Positions 35,914 to 44,576 of a DNA stretch of 64,000 nucleotides are shown piece by piece (position 1 is the stretch's first letter; every line of letters starts with the position of its first letter). The notes below the pieces were generated by a model. It ran no database searches, was not told where the DNA came from, and saw nothing but the letters and a program-made list of their open reading frames with translations. Position numbers and translations under genes: made by a program. This stretch comes from Arthrobacter cheniae (GTDB lineage: Bacteria; Actinomycetota; Actinomycetes; Actinomycetales; Micrococcaceae): NCBI RefSeq assembly GCF_003602275.1, contig NZ_QZVT01000010.1:32467-96466 (forward strand), given 5' to 3'.

Positions 35914-36927
35914 ATGGGTGAAGAGAAAGAACTACACAAAGAACCGAAGCGAGCAGTCGCTTCGGTAGGTACTGCTCGAACCGGTGGAGAGGTAGTGGTA
36001 CCTCGAAGGCGCAGCGATGCAACGTATGTACCAAAATCTTCACTCAGGCAGCTAGGACGGGCTGTTGAGCGCTGGAGCGAAGAGGACGCCGTTGGAGTGA
36101 GAGTTGGGCGGACCCCACGCGAGTACTTGCTCCTGTCGCTTTCGGACAATCGGGTCGTCGGTACGTTAGACCGTCAGCGAAAAAGGTATTCGCCAAGAAA
36201 TCTCCCTAACCTGCTCGGTTCTTTAGAACTAACAGTCGGGTCCGATCGACATATCATCCTGGATCCCCAGACGGGGCGTTATCGCGAGCTCAGGACTAAG
36301 CCCGTCACCGGGGCAATAAACAAGAAGGTGAAAACAACTACTGCTCCGCAGGTGAAGAGGCGTGCACCTAAAGACGAAGTGCGACCGCTGCGAGCTGTAA
36401 TCTTCACGGACTCTGAAGATCCAGTAGCAGTTCTGCGGTTGGTTCAGGCGGCTCAAGATGTCATACGTGAGCTGGGCTACTCAGACGTCACAATCGAATC
36501 GGTAGAGCGAGGCTCTGTTTGGACCTGGTTGAAGGCGCAGTGGGTTGAGGGCGGTAGGGATCTTGCAGTCGAGAAGCTTGAAAAGGTAGCAACCCAAGCT
36601 GAGCATTACGCAGAGCTAGCGACAGTTCAGAAGCTTCAGGCTGAGGTTGACCAACTGAGAAGCGAGTCAGTTGAGCGACTTATCAACTGTCTGAGTCAGA
36701 ACGAAGCGGATGGTGCGATGGTGTTGGGTTCACTGGTGGTTCTCAAGTACACAGACCAGTCCGGAAAAGCGAGAGTGATCGCAAAGACCCTCTCCCCAAA
36801 AGAGGTAGTCATCTGTGAAGAGCACTCTGGCCTCGCGGGTAGCCCCGCAACATTCCTAACAGACCTGGCAACACTTATGGCTCAGGATCAATCCCCGAAC
36901 ACAAAAGCCATCACGCAGGCCGGATAA
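35914..36927 (+). CDS. Hypothetical protein with coiled coil
   Basis: A 337-residue soluble protein. The N-terminal third is basic (about residues 1-150). The segment RPLRAVIFTDSEDPVAVLRL begins a folded domain, followed by ESVERGSVWTWLKAQWVEG and a coiled coil (VEKLEKVATQAEHYAELATV). I recognise no family or active site. Its 3' end overlaps the converging SRAP gene by 17 bases. Confidence 0.6.
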   Translation: MGEEKELHKEPKRAVASVGTARTGGEVVVPRRRSDATYVPKSSLRQLGRAVERWSEEDAVGVRVGRTPREYLLLSLSDNRVVGTLDRQRKRYSPRNLPNLLGSLELTVGSDRHIILDPQTGRYRELRTKPVTGAINKKVKTTTAPQVKRRAPKDEVRPLRAVIFTDSEDPVAVLRLVQAAQDVIRELGYSDVTIESVERGSVWTWLKAQWVEGGRDLAVEKLEKVATQAEHYAELATVQKLQAEVDQLRSESVERLINCLSQNEADGAMVLGSLVVLKYTDQSGKARVIAKTLSPKEVVICEEHSGLAGSPATFLTDLATLMAQDQSPNTKAITQAG

Positions 36928-37726
36928 GTTCCGGACCGTTGTTGCGGACTGATCCGACCTCTTTGCTGACAATGCGCGGCACAAGGTTGGGTTCGGGGAT
37001 GGTATCGATGAAGTGCTGCACCTCGTCCCGGGCGGTCATGGTCGGATCCAGCCACTGATCCTGCAAGTCCTTCGGGATGATGACCGGAGTCCGGTCATGG
37101 ATGTGCCCGAGCGCGTCGTGCGCAGCCCGAGTGAGGATCGTCGCGGTCACCAACCACTTGTCCTCTGCGTTCTCCTCCTTGCTCGGGTCGGGCCAGAACT
37201 CGTACAGGCCAGCGAAGCCCAGCAGCTGGTGCTCGTCCTCGGCGTGGAGGTAGTGCGGGGTCTTCGTCCCGTCCTCGTTCTTCTGCCACTCGTAGTAGCC
37301 ATTGGCAGGAATTATCGAGCGTCTCTTGGCGGCTGCGGTGCGAAACGACGGCTTTTCCGTGACCGTCTCGCTGCGGGCATTGATCATCCTCGCCCCGGCC
37401 TTCGGGTCCTTACTCCAGACGGGAACGAGTCCCCAGCGTGCTATCTCAAGGCAACGCACCAACTCGTCCTCGCGCAGCTGCTCGGACACGAACGGGATCC
37501 CTTGCATCGAGGCCACGTTCCACGACGGTTTCAGCTCATCCTCGAAGGACTCGTCGACGCTGAACGCATCCCGGATAGCGGCCTTGTAGTCGGTGAAAGG
37601 TACGTGTTCGCTGATGCATTGTTCCAATAGTTCCTTATCTGAGATGAGGGTAGTGCCGCCATGTCGCTCCGGATTCTTGAGCCCATTTGCTGGCGGTGTT
37701 GAGTGAGATGCCGATGGTGTCGACAA
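36911..37726 (-). CDS. SRAP (YedK-like) protein lacking the catalytic N-terminal cysteine
   Basis: A 271-residue protein that matches SRAP proteins, which crosslink to abasic sites in single-stranded DNA through Cys2. The Asn motif (PSWNVAS), ARWGLVPVWSKDP, MINARSETVTEKPSFR, the Glu in GYYEWQ and the His in IHDRTPVI are all present. The obligatory MCGR start is not: the first 60 residues are unrelated and their beginning overlaps the end of the recombinase gene. The gene therefore looks fused to foreign 5' sequence and is probably inactive as a crosslinking enzyme. Confidence 0.8.
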   Translation of the reverse strand: MSTPSASHSTPPANGLKNPERHGGTTLISDKELLEQCISEHVPFTDYKAAIRDAFSVDESFEDELKPSWNVASMQGIPFVSEQLREDELVRCLEIARWGLVPVWSKDPKAGARMINARSETVTEKPSFRTAAAKRRSIIPANGYYEWQKNEDGTKTPHYLHAEDEHQLLGFAGLYEFWPDPSKEENAEDKWLVTATILTRAAHDALGHIHDRTPVIIPKDLQDQWLDPTMTARDEVQHFIDTIPEPNLVPRIVSKEVGSVRNNGPELIRPA

Positions 37727-39054
37727 CGATACGGGCGGGCATTGTGGAGCTCAGCTGGCGTGCCGCTGCTTCCTTCGCTGCGCGTGGTGCAATGCCGATG
37801 TCCTTCAGCATTCTGGCCAGGTTTGATTCGGTGATGTGGGTGTTCGGCATGAGTCCGTCGAAGAGCCACATGTCGGCTGCTGGACGATAGATTGCGCGGA
37901 CCGCCGGCTGTTCAAGGTGGCGCCGCAGTATCTGGTCGATGCTCGGTGGGAGTTTGATGGGTGCGGCCGCGAACCTGATGGTCGTCGCACTAGGCGTGAG
38001 TGTCACGTCAGTGAGTTTCAGTCGTGCGCAGGTCGTGAGGGGTTGCGCGAAAACGAGGATGAAGAGTCCTGCCAGCCGCACTGTTGTGTCGAGTGTCGTG
38101 TCCCCGAGCAGCCGGTCGACGTGAGCCCATCGTTGCGCTTCGCTCATTGCTGCTCGCGGTCGTAAAGCGCCCTTCCTAGGCGTAGCAAGCGCCGAAGCAA
38201 TCCCTACTCGGCGGGCCCACGAAACGAAACCACCGAGCCTGTTACCGGTTGTTGATGCTTGTCCTAGGTAGCGGTCGAGGTCGATTTGGGTGATGTCCTG
38301 GAGGGTCGTCCCGCGCTCATGAAGGTGTGTCAGGAAGTTCTGGACGACGACAATCTCTTGACGTCGACGGTAGGACTCGCTGGGACGCAGCGGGCGCTGT
38401 GCTGCTTGGCGGTGCAGTGCCCGGAGTATTTCCCAGCGGTAGTACTGCTCGATGATGAGTGCTTGCGCGGGTGGGAGCGTGCTGAGTGCTTTCGCGACGT
38501 GCACGGTGAAATCGTGGAGTTCGATGTCGATGACGGGCAATGTCCCCGCGTTCATGAGGATCCGGCGGAAGTACCGGATCCGGGGTGAGCGTGTCCAGCG
38601 TGTCGTGACTGATGTCCTGCAGATCGTGCGCCATGGCCTGCAGCGTGTTGGAGACTTCGGGGTGCCGTAGCCACCGGGTTGCAGTGCGTTTGTCGGGCAC
38701 GGTCAGCAAGTGGGTCAGGAGACTTTCAAGTCCTGGGTGGATGGTTTTGTCCGGGCGGGACAGGAGCGTCCGGGCGCGTTCGGTGAGCCGGCATGTGCCG
38801 CAGTGGGAGCCGGTGAGTTGTTCCTCCGTCCCGCACCTTTTGCAGGCGAAGCGTGCAGGGACCCCTGCGCACGAGGCGCAGACAATGACCCCCTTGCTGT
38901 CGTGGAAGGCCAGCACCTTCACTCTGCCGCACACAGGACATGGTTGTGGACACCGGCGGAGGGTGGAGTAGCAAGGGTTGCAGATGGGCCCACCCAGAAG
39001 GGTGTAAGCCGCGGTGATGGTCCGCTGGCATAGGTGACAGTTGCGGGGAAGCAT
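37635..39054 (-). pseudogene. Zinc-ribbon recombinase of a recombinase trio, split by a frameshift
   Basis: The 5' part (39054 to about 38577) encodes paired CxxC zinc ribbons (CHLCQRTI, CNPCY, CPVCGRV, CASCAG, CKRCGTEEQ, CGTCRL) and a helical start. From about 38577 the sense passes to another frame (RYFRRILMNAGTLPVIDIEL) and continues to 37635 as a XerD-like body (GLFILVFAQPLTTCARLKLT). Joined, the two make a protein of about 470 residues like those found as the third gene of actinobacterial recombinase trios. One small indel near GATCCGGTAC explains the break. The body lacks a clear catalytic tyrosine. Confidence 0.75.
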
Positions 39055-39093
39055 TTGGTGATGTCGTCAGTGTGGTCGTCTGTACGTGGTGGC

Positions 39094-39444
39094 TTACTCG
39101 CTTGGCGGTCGCCGCAGTCGCGCCGGGATAGGGCGGAGCTCCCCGACGGATGCTCCGCTATTCGATGTGCCGGTCCGGCGGGTTTCTCGGACACCTCGTT
39201 GAGCGGAACGCACGTGAATGAGGTCGTTTGGTGTGCAGTGCAGGATCTGGCATAGAGCTGCCAGGACTTCCATGTTCAGCCGGACCGGCGGACTGGTCAC
39301 GAGGCGGTAGACCTGCTCCCGCGACAAGTGAACACCGGCTTCGCGGAGCGGTTCCACCAGGTCAGTGGTCTTGAACATCCCCGCTGTTGCCATGTGTTCT
39401 CTGAGGTGCCAGGTGAACGCCTGCTGGGGGTCATGAAGTGGCAT
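39094..39444 (-). CDS. XRE-like helix-turn-helix protein, middle gene of the recombinase trio
   Basis: A 116-residue protein with a helix-turn-helix (about residues 10-72): LREAGVHLSREQVYRLV and MEVLAALCQILHCTPNDLI. The C-terminal 40 residues are basic and unstructured. I choose the ATG at 39444 (GGAAG upstream), which overlaps the integrase stop by 14 bases. It would regulate or assist the recombinases on either side. Confidence 0.78.
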   Translation of the reverse strand: MPLHDPQQAFTWHLREHMATAGMFKTTDLVEPLREAGVHLSREQVYRLVTSPPVRLNMEVLAALCQILHCTPNDLIHVRSAQRGVRETRRTGTSNSGASVGELRPIPARLRRPPSE

Positions 39445-40555
39445 GGGAGCTTCCATAGATACGGGAGAGGGCTTGGGCGATGACGCGGTTCTTATAGTCA
39501 TCGCCCACGGAGGTATAGATGGCGGTGGTGGAAGCATAGAGGTGCCCCACCTGATCTTGAACGAACTTCTCTGAGTATCCCCACTCAATGAGATTGGTGA
39601 TGTACGTGTGGCGCAGGCAGTGCAAGCTCAATTCAGGTGGGAGTCCCGCTTCATCGCGGATCTCCGCGAACCGCTGCGCGAGGTAGCGGTCAGAGACGCG
39701 TGTGCCCCGCTCGGTCGGCCACAAAGCCCGGCCATCGGAGGTCGGCTTGGTCGTCGCGAAGCGGCTGCGTCCCTGCTCAACCCACTGCTGAAGGCCCTCG
39801 ATAGCCCAATCGAATTCCGGCACGGTCAACACCGTGCGCCTTTTCGGACCGGACCCCCGAGATCCTTTCCCCCACCGCACCTGGACGGCACCGAAAGATT
39901 CGAACCGGGGCGCCGCAGGATTCGGACGAAGGTCAGCCGTATCAAGCCCCAACACTTCTGCCCTGCGCAGGCCGAAAGCGTAGACCGTCTTAAAGATCTG
40001 AGCATCACGAAGGGCGGCCAGCCCACCCTTTTTCCCGGTAGCGACGATCAAGTCAACCCGCTGGTCCGCGCAGGAAAAGAACGCTTCGAGTTCCTCGAAG
40101 GTCAAAGCGCGCCGCTGGGCCCGACCCTCGTACTCGAGTAGGTGAACAGTGGTGTTCCAGTCATGGCAAATCTGCTGCGGAGCACTCCCAAATCTCGCCT
40201 CACACTCCATCATCCACTCATACCGACCATCAGTCAGGTATGCGCAGAACGCACGAACCACCCCGTGATAGCTCCTAACAGTGGACCGGGCCAAAGGCTT
40301 TCCGCGGCTCGTAAGATGGACGGTGAAATCCTCCAGATCCGTTGCAGTCCACTGCCAGGGACTCCTCTCACAAAACAGCGTGAAGCGTCGAATCAAACCA
40401 ATCCGAGTGTCGATACCCTGCCGGTTCAGACCACGGCTCAACTGCTGGTTACGCCACCCCTGCAACATCGCATCGAACACGAACGCTTCCTCATGAAGCG
40501 GTACGACGTTCGATAGCAACCGCATCGAGGAGTCGGGCCGCGTAGAATCCTTCAC
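39431..40555 (-). CDS. Tyrosine recombinase/integrase, first gene of the recombinase trio
   Basis: A 374-residue phage-type integrase. An N-terminal SAM-like domain spans about residues 28-115. The catalytic residues are in place: Arg in FGLRRAEVLGL, HxxR in SLHCLRHTYI and Tyr in STTAIYTSVGDDY. It is complete and likely active. A palindrome lies just upstream of its start. The trio (integrase, HTH, zinc-ribbon recombinase) is likely one mobile cassette, now damaged in its third gene. Confidence 0.9.
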   Translation of the reverse strand: MKDSTRPDSSMRLLSNVVPLHEEAFVFDAMLQGWRNQQLSRGLNRQGIDTRIGLIRRFTLFCERSPWQWTATDLEDFTVHLTSRGKPLARSTVRSYHGVVRAFCAYLTDGRYEWMMECEARFGSAPQQICHDWNTTVHLLEYEGRAQRRALTFEELEAFFSCADQRVDLIVATGKKGGLAALRDAQIFKTVYAFGLRRAEVLGLDTADLRPNPAAPRFESFGAVQVRWGKGSRGSGPKRRTVLTVPEFDWAIEGLQQWVEQGRSRFATTKPTSDGRALWPTERGTRVSDRYLAQRFAEIRDEAGLPPELSLHCLRHTYITNLIEWGYSEKFVQDQVGHLYASTTAIYTSVGDDYKNRVIAQALSRIYGSSHATS

Positions 40556-40564
40556 TTCCGCAGT

Positions 40565-40592
40565 GTTGCATCTAATGCATCATTGATGCAAC
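40565..40592. promoter_or_regulatory. Palindrome upstream of the integrase
   Basis: GTTGCATC at 40565-40572 and the exact complement at 40585-40592, 12 bases apart, with a further TGCATCATTGATGCA symmetry inside. Placed 10 bases before the integrase start, it could be an operator for the HTH protein or a recombination core site. Confidence 0.45.
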
Positions 40593-40644
40593 GAGTAGCC
40601 GTAAATCCATTCCCTCACTAGCATGGTTGATGCACCATGAGTAA

Positions 40645-41001
40645 ATGGGCTTTGGTCGAGACGACCGGGACACTTTACGTCGACTATTCCTGCGTCCGCC
40701 ACGCCCATCGGCTAGGACGCCACCGTTCGCCGCCGCACCTGCACTCCAGATCGATCGGCTCGACACTCCGTCGGAGGGTCTTCCCGTGGACCATGATCAC
40801 GCCCGTCTCATAGTGCCATCGGGATCACGTTTTGCGCGGTGGTATGTCGCTGGTGAGAACGACTTGCCCCAGGAAGCCATCTACGCACGTCAACGTGATG
40901 AGGAAACGGCTGTCGTTGCGACCGTGGAGTTGGGTGAGAAGCTTCGCACGATAAATGCTGCCGCGCAGGAACACGTTAGACGGCACGAAGGGCCGCCCTA
41001 A
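40645..41001 (+). CDS. Hypothetical protein
   Basis: 118 codons. The second half has good coding character (LIVPSGSRFARWYVAGENDL, then VATVELGEKLRTINAAAQEH); the first 40 residues are Arg/Pro-rich and look like a wrong frame. A competing frame from an ATG at 40637 reads MSKWALVETTGTLYVDYSC and then degenerates. The real gene may start there and shift frame near 40700. No family recognised. Confidence 0.45.
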   Translation: MGFGRDDRDTLRRLFLRPPRPSARTPPFAAAPALQIDRLDTPSEGLPVDHDHARLIVPSGSRFARWYVAGENDLPQEAIYARQRDEETAVVATVELGEKLRTINAAAQEHVRRHEGPP

Positions 41002-41057
41002 CTCTAATCGTTGGCATTTGCGCTACAGGGTTCGTCTCCGCGACAGGGGCTGGTCGG

Positions 41058-41471
41058 TCAGCCGGGAGACGATGAGGTGGAACGCCCAAGTCGCCATTCG
41101 TGACCGTCCACCTGAATCCTCAGCGTTGCCACCTCACCCCGCCGAAACAACTGCCGCCGCTTCTCAATATGCCCCTCCCCTTGAAGGTAGGCGCGCATCA
41201 CCAAGCACAGCTTCCGGACTTGGACCTCCTTTTCTTCCTCGACGTCGTCATAGTCGAAGAGAATCGTCTGGACATTCAGTTCGGGTATGAAGGCGTCCAT
41301 CCACTCATAGCTGGCTCTGATCCTCGCTGTGCGGCCCTCGTTTGGGCGCCAGAACATATGCACTCCGTGCAGCCCTGGATTGTCCTCGGAGGTGACATCT
41401 ACGACGACATACTTCTCGTCAAATACCTCGGCTACTACACGGTGCAGCATGGTTCGGATGTCAATCGTCAT
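41058..41471 (-). CDS. Hypothetical protein
   Basis: A 137-residue soluble protein (MTIDIRTMLHRVVAEVFDEK; a strand-rich centre with VHMFWRPNEGRTARIRASY; an acidic turn DYDDVEEEKE). Composition and codon use look real. I recognise no family and no partner gene. Confidence 0.55.
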   Translation of the reverse strand: MTIDIRTMLHRVVAEVFDEKYVVVDVTSEDNPGLHGVHMFWRPNEGRTARIRASYEWMDAFIPELNVQTILFDYDDVEEEKEVQVRKLCLVMRAYLQGEGHIEKRRQLFRRGEVATLRIQVDGHEWRLGRSTSSSPG

Positions 41472-41624
41472 GACGGCAGTCTCTCAGTCCGATCGTCCGC
41501 TGAAGGATCGGCAGATGACACCTCATCGCGCCGGTAATAATGCCGGTTCTGCCAGCGATTACGAAGCGTCCACACATGCCCGACATTCTGCCCGTTCCAG
41601 CTGACAGTGCGAGCATGCCGGAAC

Positions 41625-41673
41625 AAGCCTTGCTAAACAAGGCTTGTATTGCAAGCTTTGTTTAGCAAGGCTT
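41625..41673. repeat. Partition-type hairpin 1
   Basis: Arms of 22 bases (41625-41646 and 41652-41673) with one mismatch and the loop TATTG. The arms contain AAGCCTTG and CAAGGCTTG, the motif repeated near parA/parB. It overlaps the end of the DUF6221 gene. Confidence 0.75.
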
Positions 41674-42049
41674 ACGCGGCCCATTGCCGTGAGTAGTCGG
41701 TGTGCTCACGCCAGGGCAGGGCCAGCAGCTCGAGGATCGTACGCATGTAGTCCTGCTCCCCCGCCGGCTCATAGTCCCAGTCGATGCTCTGCACATGCGC
41801 GACCAGGCGCTGTTTCGCGGCACAGTCCGCGATGACCTTCTCCGGGCTCTGGTTCATGTTGTGGCAGGCCAGCGGATCAAGCAGCAGCTCGTGGCCGGCG
41901 ACGTCGACGGACCGACCGGCGTCGGCCGCATGGCAGTTCCTAGTGTGGGCGCCGAGGATCCCACCGGCTCCTGGGTCGTGAAGTGCCTGGTAGGCGAGGT
42001 CGTGGTCCTCCGCGACGCGGGCAAGGATGAAGGCAGCGAGCTCGTCCAT
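41672..42049 (-). CDS. DUF6221-like small protein
   Basis: A 125-residue protein with the DUF6221 pattern: MDELAAFILARVAEDHDLAY at the start, a middle segment with MNQSPEKVIADCAAKQRLVA and the end LLALPWREHTDYSRQWAA. The family is common on actinobacterial phages and plasmids and has no known function. It ends in partition-type hairpin 1. Confidence 0.75.
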   Translation of the reverse strand: MDELAAFILARVAEDHDLAYQALHDPGAGGILGAHTRNCHAADAGRSVDVAGHELLLDPLACHNMNQSPEKVIADCAAKQRLVAHVQSIDWDYEPAGEQDYMRTILELLALPWREHTDYSRQWAA

Positions 42050-42199
42050 CCGACGAGCCTACGATCCGATACTGGGACTAAGCATCAAGGCGTTCCTCCC
42101 CCACTGCACCAGTCCGCGCACAGCTTCCCAAATAATCGAACCTGTGTTCTATTTTAAAGCCTGTACAAGGGACGACAGAGGATCAGGACGGCACGGACA

Positions 42200-42577
42200 A
42201 TGACAGCACAACCAGTCGACAGACCACGCACCACGACTACCGAGCAGGACGCGCAGGGGCCCGACGCACCGGCTTGGCATGTGCTCGATGAGGTCGCCGA
42301 CATCCGGTTCCTGCCCTCGGGGATGCCGCTGGCGCTGCGCTGGCGGGGCTGCTTATGGCAAATTATCGGTAAGCCAGTGTCATGGTCCAGCTCGAGCAGC
42401 TGGTGGGAACCAGCCACCACTCCCCTCGGTGGTCGAGGCAGCATGCTCACGACCAAGTTCTGGCGGTTCCAGGCACAGACCGGACCGGCGTCTCCGGTAC
42501 TGGAGTTCGATATGAGCGCGGATCCGCGGTGGCAGGACTGGCGGCTGCGCCGCGTCGCCAGCGTCGACGGGTTCTGA
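42200..42577 (+). CDS. DUF6504-like protein
   Basis: A 125-residue protein. After a disordered start, FLPSGMPLALRWRGCLWQII is followed by the WW-containing segment SSWWEPA and KFWRFQAQT, then WRLRRVASVDGF. This order resembles small DUF6504 proteins that accompany Y-family polymerase or SOS mutagenesis genes in actinobacteria. Those partners are not visible here, so its role is unclear. Confidence 0.55.
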   Translation: MTAQPVDRPRTTTTEQDAQGPDAPAWHVLDEVADIRFLPSGMPLALRWRGCLWQIIGKPVSWSSSSSWWEPATTPLGGRGSMLTTKFWRFQAQTGPASPVLEFDMSADPRWQDWRLRRVASVDGF

Positions 42578-42606
42578 GCCGGCGGTAAGCAGGACGTGGC
42601 CGGCCC

Positions 42607-42939
42607 ATGGGGTCCAAACGGTACGGCGAGCATTACGCCAGGCTGATGGACGATCGGATCGAGGAGTTCGTCATGCGCGAGGAGCTGATCATGCTCACCG
42701 CGGCCGAACTCGACGTCGAGAATTGCCAGCCCACCGATTTCCCGGAGCCACGCCGGGTATACGCATGGGTCCGCTACCCGTCGAAGGCCATTCGGGTTCA
42801 GGCGAACGCGATCACGTACACGCGCACAGCGGTGAAGATCCGGTTCCTCGAACCGCTCATCAAGATCCAGCGTGAGGGCTGGGTGTGGCTGAACGCGGTC
42901 ACGCCGGCACCCGACGAGGAGGACGAGCATCCGGCGTAA
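42607..42939 (+). CDS. Hypothetical protein downstream of the DUF6504-like gene
   Basis: A 110-residue protein of well-mixed composition (RIEEFVMREELIMLTAAELD; RRVYAWVRYPSKAIRVQANA) ending in an acidic tail. It is 29 bases downstream of the DUF6504-like gene on the same strand, so the two are likely one transcript. No family recognised. Confidence 0.6.
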   Translation: MGSKRYGEHYARLMDDRIEEFVMREELIMLTAAELDVENCQPTDFPEPRRVYAWVRYPSKAIRVQANAITYTRTAVKIRFLEPLIKIQREGWVWLNAVTPAPDEEDEHPA

Positions 42940-42987
42940 GTCGGAGCTCCTATAGGCAGGATAAACCCGCTGCCGGTTCGCGCTGCG

Positions 42988-43150
42988 GCCTCCTGCCCAC
43001 CCATGTACGGCACAAACCCCCCCGCTCCGCTGCTTGTCCCGCACACACCTGGACAGCAGGAACCACTCTTACGTCTGCACACACCCACCACGTCACCGAC
43101 AGGGGTCAGCTCGCCCTAAGCAGGTGCTGGCTGTGCACAGCCTCCCCTAG
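42988..43150 (+). repeat. Long plasmid repeat, copy B
   Basis: Shares its whole length (apart from point changes and small indels) with copy C at 45520-45688 on the other strand, and about 120 bases with copy A. The extra part common to B and C ends in GTGCACAGCCTCC. Copies B and C form inverted repeats around the partition locus. Confidence 0.85.
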
Positions 43151-43178
43151 AAACATGGCTTAGTTCTCAACCAAAGAA

Positions 43179-43231
43179 ACAAGGCTTGTTTTGAAAGGCT
43201 TGTATTGCAAGCCTTTCAAAACAAGCCTTGT
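43179..43231. repeat. Partition-type hairpin 2, downstream of parB
   Basis: A perfect palindrome with 24-base arms (43179-43202 and 43208-43231) and the loop TATTG, built from CAAGGCTTGT and AAGGCTTG units. Nine bases after the end of the parB-like gene, it may be a centromere site, a terminator, or both. Confidence 0.8.
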
Positions 43232-43239
43232 CGCCTCGA

Positions 43240-43620
43240 TCAGGAAAAGGGGCGTCCGCGGCGGAACTCGCCTTGGTGGGACTCGTAGGGCTGGCCGTCG
43301 TTGAACTCCTCGGCCAGGCGCTGAACTTCCCGCTCCACGGCGGCCTGAACGAGCCCGGCGAAGCTGCGGTGCCCTCCGGGCTTGCCGCTGGTCTGCAGGA
43401 CAGCTGACTTCGCCTTGCCGATGACGCTGCCCGACAGCTTCACGGTGACGGACTTCGTCTCGTCAGACGCGGCGGCTGGTGGAGTCGGGGGCGCCTGCGG
43501 TTCAGGGGCTGGGGCAACCTGGACGGGCGGGGCAGCCTGGGCGCCGGTGTTGATGTTCTCGATGTTCGCTTTGAGAGGGCTGCGACCTGCGGGGCGGCTG
43601 CGTTCGGGCGTTGGGCTCAT
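43240..43620 (-). CDS. ParB-like ribbon-helix-helix centromere-binding protein
   Basis: A 126-residue protein. The first 65 residues are Pro/Ala-rich linker. The C-terminal part begins with a strand KSVTVKLSGSVIGKAKSAVL, followed by GGHRSFAGLVQAAVEREVQRL, the strand-helix-helix form of a ribbon-helix-helix domain. Its start overlaps the stop of parA by four bases. The pair matches type Ib partition systems with a small DNA-binding ParB. The CAAGGCTT hairpins on both sides are its likely targets. Confidence 0.75.
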   Translation of the reverse strand: MSPTPERSRPAGRSPLKANIENINTGAQAAPPVQVAPAPEPQAPPTPPAAASDETKSVTVKLSGSVIGKAKSAVLQTSGKPGGHRSFAGLVQAAVEREVQRLAEEFNDGQPYESHQGEFRRGRPFS

Positions 43621-44435
43621 CGTGCGGCTTCCTTTGCGAGGTTCTGGATGGTGGCGGTGAGCTGGTCGTAGACCTCCGTCATGGTGCGTCCTGCGGCCGT
43701 GCGGTAGTCAGTGATGGATGCAGCTGCACCGGAAGCGTCCTTATAGACGGAACGCTCGGGGATGATTGGCTGGAGGACTTTGCCGGGCGCAATCTCCTCA
43801 AGGCCGTCGATCTGGAATTTGTGTTCCCCGATCTGCGATCGGAGACGGGAGACGATGATGCCGGCCAAGTACAGCGAGGGGTTAGCGAGGTCGATGGCGT
43901 GGGCTTCGATGAAGTCCCGCACGCGCACGGCTCCCTCGATGGAATCGAACTCGGGTTCCGTGACGATGAGCACGCCGTCAGCTGCTGCGAGGCCGAGCTG
44001 AGTCAGGTGCCCAAGGGACGGCGGCGTGTCGATGAGGATGAAGTCATACCGGTCATCGGTCCACCCGGTCAGGGCGCGGACCAAACGGCGCTGTGCTCCG
44101 ACGGCTCCGGCTTCGCTGATCCGGTTCTCGAGGTCGGGGCGGGATGGCAGCAGGTCGATGGAAAGTGGTGAGCCGTCCATGTGGGTTCCTGCGCAAGTGA
44201 CCACGGCGTCTTCGCCGACACCGTTCTCGTTCGCTTTGATCGCCTCGGAGATAGTCGGGACGGGGTTCGCATGGTCGAAGCTCCAGCCGAGCCTGCGCGA
44301 GGCGTTTGCCTGGGGATCGAGGTCGACGACAAGGACTTTTTGCCCTGCACGCGCCAAGCCAAATGCCAGCTGTGTCACCACGGCGGTCTTGCCGACTCCG
44401 CCCTTGTTGTTACTCACTACGTAGCTGGTAGTCAT
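43617..44435 (-). CDS. parA: ParA plasmid partition ATPase
   Basis: A 272-residue ParA with the deviant Walker A motif NKGGVGKTA at about residues 9-17, VLVVDLDPQANASRRLGW and DFILIDTPPSLGHLTQLGL. It lacks the N-terminal helix-turn-helix of type Ia ParA, which fits type Ib, where the small ParB represses the operon. Repeats directly upstream (44460-44541) are the likely operator-centromere. It moves plasmid copies apart before division. Confidence 0.93.
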   Translation of the reverse strand: MTTSYVVSNNKGGVGKTAVVTQLAFGLARAGQKVLVVDLDPQANASRRLGWSFDHANPVPTISEAIKANENGVGEDAVVTCAGTHMDGSPLSIDLLPSRPDLENRISEAGAVGAQRRLVRALTGWTDDRYDFILIDTPPSLGHLTQLGLAAADGVLIVTEPEFDSIEGAVRVRDFIEAHAIDLANPSLYLAGIIVSRLRSQIGEHKFQIDGLEEIAPGKVLQPIIPERSVYKDASGAAASITDYRTAAGRTMTEVYDQLTATIQNLAKEAAR

Positions 44436-44459
44436 CGTCTCCCTCTGCCTTCGCGGTCA

Positions 44460-44541
44460 AACAAGCCTTGTATTGCAAGGCTTACAAAACAAGTATTGCT
44501 AAACAAGGCTTGTAAAACAAGTATTACAAGCCTTGTTTAGC
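44460..44541. repeat. Candidate centromere/operator repeats upstream of parA
   Basis: AAGCCTTG-TATTG-CAAGGCTT at 44463-44483, then AACAAGGCTTG at 44502-44512 paired with its complement at 44527-44537, and ACAAGTATT twice. The same motifs form hairpins 1 and 2. Confidence 0.75.
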
Positions 44542-44576
44542 ACTGCCGTCGAGCAGCCCGCTCATAAGCTGAACTG

